In this document: positions 3,464-6,598 of the stretch, piece after piece
How positions within the stretch are numbered: the stretch's first letter is position 1
Layout: each line of letters begins with the position of its first letter
From: Candidatus Cloacimonadota bacterium
Lineage (GTDB): Bacteria; Cloacimonadota; Cloacimonadia; JGIOTU-2
Assembly (NCBI GenBank): GCA_011043895.1
Contig: DRBZ01000049.1
Location: 1 to 6,598 of the forward strand
Length of the DNA: 6,598 nt
Reading direction: 5' to 3'
Made by a program: the position numbers and the translations under genes
Notes under the pieces: model-generated
Databases searched by the model: none
The model's input: the letters and a program-made list of their open reading frames with translations, nothing else
Told to the model about the DNA's origin: nothing

Positions 3464-6382
3464 ATGAAAAAGATATATATCATTTTTTTTCTCCTCCTCA
3501 TTATTCCATTACTACTCTCTTCGCAAACAAGAACGTATCCAGATTTTGAGTACATAATCCAATCCACAAATGAAGCTTTCCGCCAGCAAGCAGCAGAATA
3601 TGAAACACTTATCGACATCATGCGTTCAACAAAAAATATGGATAATTATGATGTTAGTTATTACAAAATAGATATTGCAATCGACTTTGACACCGAATTT
3701 ATCGATGCATCGATCACTATTAAAGCTGAAATAGTCGAGGACGCAGTCTCAGAGATCGAAATGAACCTCACGAATAATCTCGATGTCACAGAAATCATAC
3801 AGAATAATGTTTCACTTTTATATAATCATGCTGATGACATTATAACGATTACACTTGATGGGAGCTATTCCGCTGGTGATAGCATTGAGCTTGCTATATC
3901 TTACGAAGGCAATCCGCAGAACCGACTTAATGATGGCATGTTGTTCAATTCACATAATGGAGTACCGAACGTGTTTACCATGGTCTCCCCTATGGGAGCA
4001 AGAAAATGGTGGCCCTGTAAAGATACTCCAGCAGATAAACCGGATTCTCTGGATATCTGGATTACCTACCCCGAACAATATGTTTCTGCATCAAATGGAC
4101 TTCTGGCTGAACAGATAAATAATGGTAATGGGACAGTTACCGACAAATGGCATGAGTCATATCCAGTTGCAACCTATCTCACCTCTCTTGCTATCACGAA
4201 TTATGATATGTATTCTCAAACCTATGAATCCAATGGCACGATCATGTCCATAGACCATTATGTATTCCCTGAGCTCTATGATGCGTGTGTAAATCTTTTT
4301 TCAATAACTCCTGACATGATTGAGTTCTTTGAATCGATCTATGGAGAATATCCCTTCCTTAATGAAAAGTATGGACATGCAGTATGTGCAGGGCTTTCTG
4401 CGCTGGCGATGGAGCATCAAACTTGTACGTCTTTTCGAAGCGGTTATATAGCCGACCCGGGTGCAGAATCAACCGTAGCACATGAACTTTCGCATCAATG
4501 GGCTGGAGATTGCCTATCCATTACTAACTGGGCACATGTATGGCTCAAAGAAGGTTTTGCGCGATATAGTGAAGCACTCTGGGCAGAGCATCTGTATGGA
4601 AGCACTGGACTTCATGATTATATGAATGCTCTTGATACAGGTAGTGATATGGATCCCTGTCTATATCGAGATCCAAATGGCACAGGCTCGCATATCTTCA
4701 ATATTGTGATCTATTCAAAGGGTGCATGGACGATGCACATGTTGCGTGGAGTGATTGGCGAAGATAATTATTTTGATCTGATTGGTCAGCTCTTCCTTGA
4801 TCCAGCGTTCAGATACGGTAATTTTGACACGTTTGAGTTTCGGGATAAAGCTGAAGAAGTGAGTGGAATGGATTTGGATTGGTTCTTTCAGGAGTGGTTC
4901 TATAACGAAGGAAGACCCTACTATAATTATACGACCTACACTTCTGACCTTGAAGATTCCCTGGTGATTGTAACACAATCGATCGGCTCGCATGGAGCTA
5001 ATTTTGCAATGATGCTCCCAGTAATCGTAAACGATAATGAATATCAAATCTTTGCTGATTCCGGTTATGCATACAATCCACTTCCATTAGCAGGTTCTCT
5101 GGATAGTCTAATTTTTGATTTGGATAACTGGGTTCTGGATGATGGCTATTATGAGAAAATTCCAGAATTGGAAGAGATCAATACAACACGAGGAGCAATT
5201 CTTCTTGTCTGGAATGATTTTTTTGATCCTGCAATTGAAGGATATAACATCTATCGAAAAGAAGCAGGTGGTTCCTACATGAAAATCAATGATAATCCAA
5301 TTGATGCACTCTTCTATTTTGATGAAGATGTTGTTGCTGGAACTGAGTATTTTTATAAGATAGCAGCAGTTCTGAATGATAATCGAGGATTTGTCAGCCC
5401 ATTTTCAAATGAGGTTTCAGGCAGCTCAATAGATTTCTCATTAGATCAAGGAATATTGCTTGTCGATGAGACAGCCCAGGGAAGTTCAACGTTTCCCTCG
5501 AATGCTGAGATTGATTCATTTTATCATTATCTTCTTGATGGTTATGATTATACAGATTGGGATGTTGATGAAACGGGACTTCCACCCCTTTCCGAGCTTG
5601 CTAAATACTCAAGCATTGTTTGGCATTCTGACGAAGTTTTCAGCACACAATTTACTGTTAATGAATACTCACTAAAAAGCTACCTCCTTGCTGGTGGGAA
5701 TATGTTCATTTCAGGTTGGAAACATTTGCCAAATCCTTCTCCACTCTATGAAACCTACTTGCATGTTGCAGAACCTATCTACAATTCAACGCCTGATTTT
5801 GCAGGAACCTTTGGTGAAACAGGATTAAGTGATCTCGATGTCGTTGAAGATAAAGTGCCGTTAGCTCCCTGGGAAGATAATTTAGGATATATTTACAAAC
5901 TTACCCCAATTAATGAAGCAGAATCGATCTATAAATACAATTCATCCCTGGACGATCCTGATTGGGAAGGTATGCCATGTGCCCTCAGATATGGTGGTGA
6001 CTATAATTTATACTTACTTGGATTCCCATTGTATTATATGAATGAATCTGGTGCACGGGAGCTCATGCAGCAAGCAATGCAGGATTTTGGAGAGATATAT
6101 GCAGTTGATCCACAAGCTCATGAAAGTATTGCTTTATCGATATACCCACAACCAACAGAAGATGAATGTTTAATTTCTTATAGTATCGAAAAGCCCAGTA
6201 AAGTAAAAATCGATGTATATAACATTAAAGGGCAGTTGATAGAAATATTACAAAATAGAGAGCAAAGTGCTGGTGAATATAATTTAGCTTGGAATATCGA
6301 GATGTTGTCCAGTGGTATGTATTTTATGAGATTTGATATTGGAAATTCTCCTACAGTGCATAAAATTTTAATAATCGATTAA
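3464..6382 (+). CDS. Secreted M1-family zinc aminopeptidase, multidomain, with C-terminal sorting tail
   Basis: A 972-residue protein. Residues 1-20 are a signal peptide (MKKIYII, Leu/Ile-rich, ending LLSSQ). An M1 N-terminal beta domain follows, with WWPCKD at 182-187. The substrate-binding strand reads ALAMEHQT (Met316-Glu317), a variant of the GAMEN motif. The zinc site is HELSH at 340-344, followed after exactly 18 residues by Glu363 in WLKEGFA. Ligands are therefore His340, His344 and Glu363, with catalytic Glu341. Tyr417 in YSKGAW is the expected catalytic tyrosine. All key residues are present, so it should remove N-terminal amino acids from peptides. Downstream come a beta domain (about 485-566), a fibronectin type III-like module (about 567-655), a Rossmann/amidotransferase-like module starting ILLVDE (about 663-880), and an Ig-like sorting tail (about 890-972, YPQPTEDE to the end) typical of type IX secretion cargo. 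It is transcribed away from the caspase gene, and a shared function is not indicated. Confidence 0.93.
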   Translation: MKKIYIIFFLLLIIPLLLSSQTRTYPDFEYIIQSTNEAFRQQAAEYETLIDIMRSTKNMDNYDVSYYKIDIAIDFDTEFIDASITIKAEIVEDAVSEIEMNLTNNLDVTEIIQNNVSLLYNHADDIITITLDGSYSAGDSIELAISYEGNPQNRLNDGMLFNSHNGVPNVFTMVSPMGARKWWPCKDTPADKPDSLDIWITYPEQYVSASNGLLAEQINNGNGTVTDKWHESYPVATYLTSLAITNYDMYSQTYESNGTIMSIDHYVFPELYDACVNLFSITPDMIEFFESIYGEYPFLNEKYGHAVCAGLSALAMEHQTCTSFRSGYIADPGAESTVAHELSHQWAGDCLSITNWAHVWLKEGFARYSEALWAEHLYGSTGLHDYMNALDTGSDMDPCLYRDPNGTGSHIFNIVIYSKGAWTMHMLRGVIGEDNYFDLIGQLFLDPAFRYGNFDTFEFRDKAEEVSGMDLDWFFQEWFYNEGRPYYNYTTYTSDLEDSLVIVTQSIGSHGANFAMMLPVIVNDNEYQIFADSGYAYNPLPLAGSLDSLIFDLDNWVLDDGYYEKIPELEEINTTRGAILLVWNDFFDPAIEGYNIYRKEAGGSYMKINDNPIDALFYFDEDVVAGTEYFYKIAAVLNDNRGFVSPFSNEVSGSSIDFSLDQGILLVDETAQGSSTFPSNAEIDSFYHYLLDGYDYTDWDVDETGLPPLSELAKYSSIVWHSDEVFSTQFTVNEYSLKSYLLAGGNMFISGWKHLPNPSPLYETYLHVAEPIYNSTPDFAGTFGETGLSDLDVVEDKVPLAPWEDNLGYIYKLTPINEAESIYKYNSSLDDPDWEGMPCALRYGGDYNLYLLGFPLYYMNESGARELMQQAMQDFGEIYAVDPQAHESIALSIYPQPTEDECLISYSIEKPSKVKIDVYNIKGQLIEILQNREQSAGEYNLAWNIEMLSSGMYFMRFDIGNSPTVHKILIID

Positions 6383-6397
6383 ATCTTGTGTTGTGAC

Positions 6398-6445
6398 TTG
6401 ATTTTACCCAAATGTAGTTCATTGAACTAATTTTGGGTCAATCAA
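6398..6445. terminator. Long imperfect palindrome between convergent genes, possible bidirectional terminator
   Basis: Three nested stems pair around one centre at 6422: TTGATT/AATCAA, ACCCAAA/TTTGGGT and TAGTTCA/TGAACTA. Small internal loops separate them, giving about 20 base pairs in 48 bases. It begins 15 bases after the aminopeptidase stop codon and covers the stop codon of the GIY-YIG gene on the other strand, so it could end both transcripts. Neither side has a strong T-run, so a Rho-independent mechanism is uncertain. A protein-binding site or a mobile-repeat remnant is the alternative. Confidence 0.45.
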
Positions 6446-6598
6446 AACAATTTTGTATCAAAACTTTTATTATGAACCAACTCCCAAGGAATATATTTTG
6501 CAGTCCATCCTGTGATTCCTTGGTTATGAAAATATAGTCGCTGATTCAAATTACTGGTATATCCAATATAGATCTTATCAAATTGTTTAGAGTAAAGA
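6442..6598 (-). CDS. GIY-YIG endonuclease-like protein, 5' end outside window, C-terminus short
   Basis: The last 51 codons of a minus-strand gene. Visible residues read YSKQFDKIYIGYTSNLNQRL, then YFHNQGITGW and YIPWELVHNKSF. This matches the small single-domain GIY-YIG family (YhbQ/UPF0213-like): the second half of the motif (KIYIGYTSNL), the catalytic Arg in NQRL, the following His, and the PWELV strand. Family members normally continue for about 25 more residues through a helix carrying the conserved Glu and a basic KSGKGR-type tail. Here the frame stops right after SFDTKLF. No continuation is evident in the other frames, so the protein may be truncated and inactive. The N-terminal GIY half lies outside the window. 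Confidence 0.8.
   Translation of the reverse strand, partial: LYSKQFDKIYIGYTSNLNQRLYFHNQGITGWTAKYIPWELVHNKSFDTKLF

Noticed and set aside
3376..5675. Short open frames overlapping the aminopeptidase on either strand (3376-3621, 3855-4118, 4715-5047, 5394-5585, 5460-5675)
   Set aside because: All lie inside or across a gene with complete catalytic motifs. None has a ribosome binding site or a family signature.

Overview
The window reads as chromosomal DNA from an uncultured-type, AT-rich, didermal bacterium of the FCB assemblage (Bacteroidota, Cloacimonadota, Marinimicrobia and relatives). The evidence is the style of the exported proteins: signal peptides ending in Ser-Ala-Gln or Ser-Ser-Gln, a C-terminal FlgD-like/type IX-type sorting tail on the aminopeptidase, an exported FGE-fold protein with an N-terminal beta-sandwich, and CARDB-like repeats in front of a caspase domain. 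Cloacimonadota is my best guess, at low confidence, because no phylogenetic marker is present.

Layout, left to right. On the minus strand, 2937 to 724 encodes a 737-residue exported (possibly lipid-anchored) caspase-family protein. It is followed 97 bp downstream, on the same strand, by the first 208 codons of an exported FGE-sulfatase-fold protein that runs off the left edge (626 to 1). The two look like one transcription unit. The 97-bp gap is packed with inverted repeats. A 526-bp intergenic region (2938-3463) separates the caspase gene from a divergent plus-strand gene. It holds a roughly 330-bp MITE-like element with 18-bp inverted ends and 13-bp flanking direct repeats, a nested CCGCC/GGCGG palindrome, and two 21-nt hairpins placed back to back. 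The plus-strand gene 3464-6382 encodes a 972-residue secreted M1 metallo-aminopeptidase with a fibronectin-like module, a Rossmann/glutamine-amidotransferase-like module and a sorting tail. It converges on the 3' end of a minus-strand GIY-YIG nuclease gene that enters from the right edge (6598 to 6442). A 48-nt imperfect palindrome lies between them.

How the parts may work together. The caspase and the FGE-like protein are both predicted to leave the cytoplasm and are probably co-expressed, so a cell-envelope protease plus partner module is a reasonable inference. The aminopeptidase is a separate, secreted peptide-scavenging enzyme and shares only the intergenic region. The most unusual non-coding signal is a family of GGAG-led 9-3-9 hairpins. 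Two copies sit at separate loci, with stems that differ but keep pairing, and they resemble REP units mobilised by RAYT/TnpA-REP transposases. No transposase is in the window.
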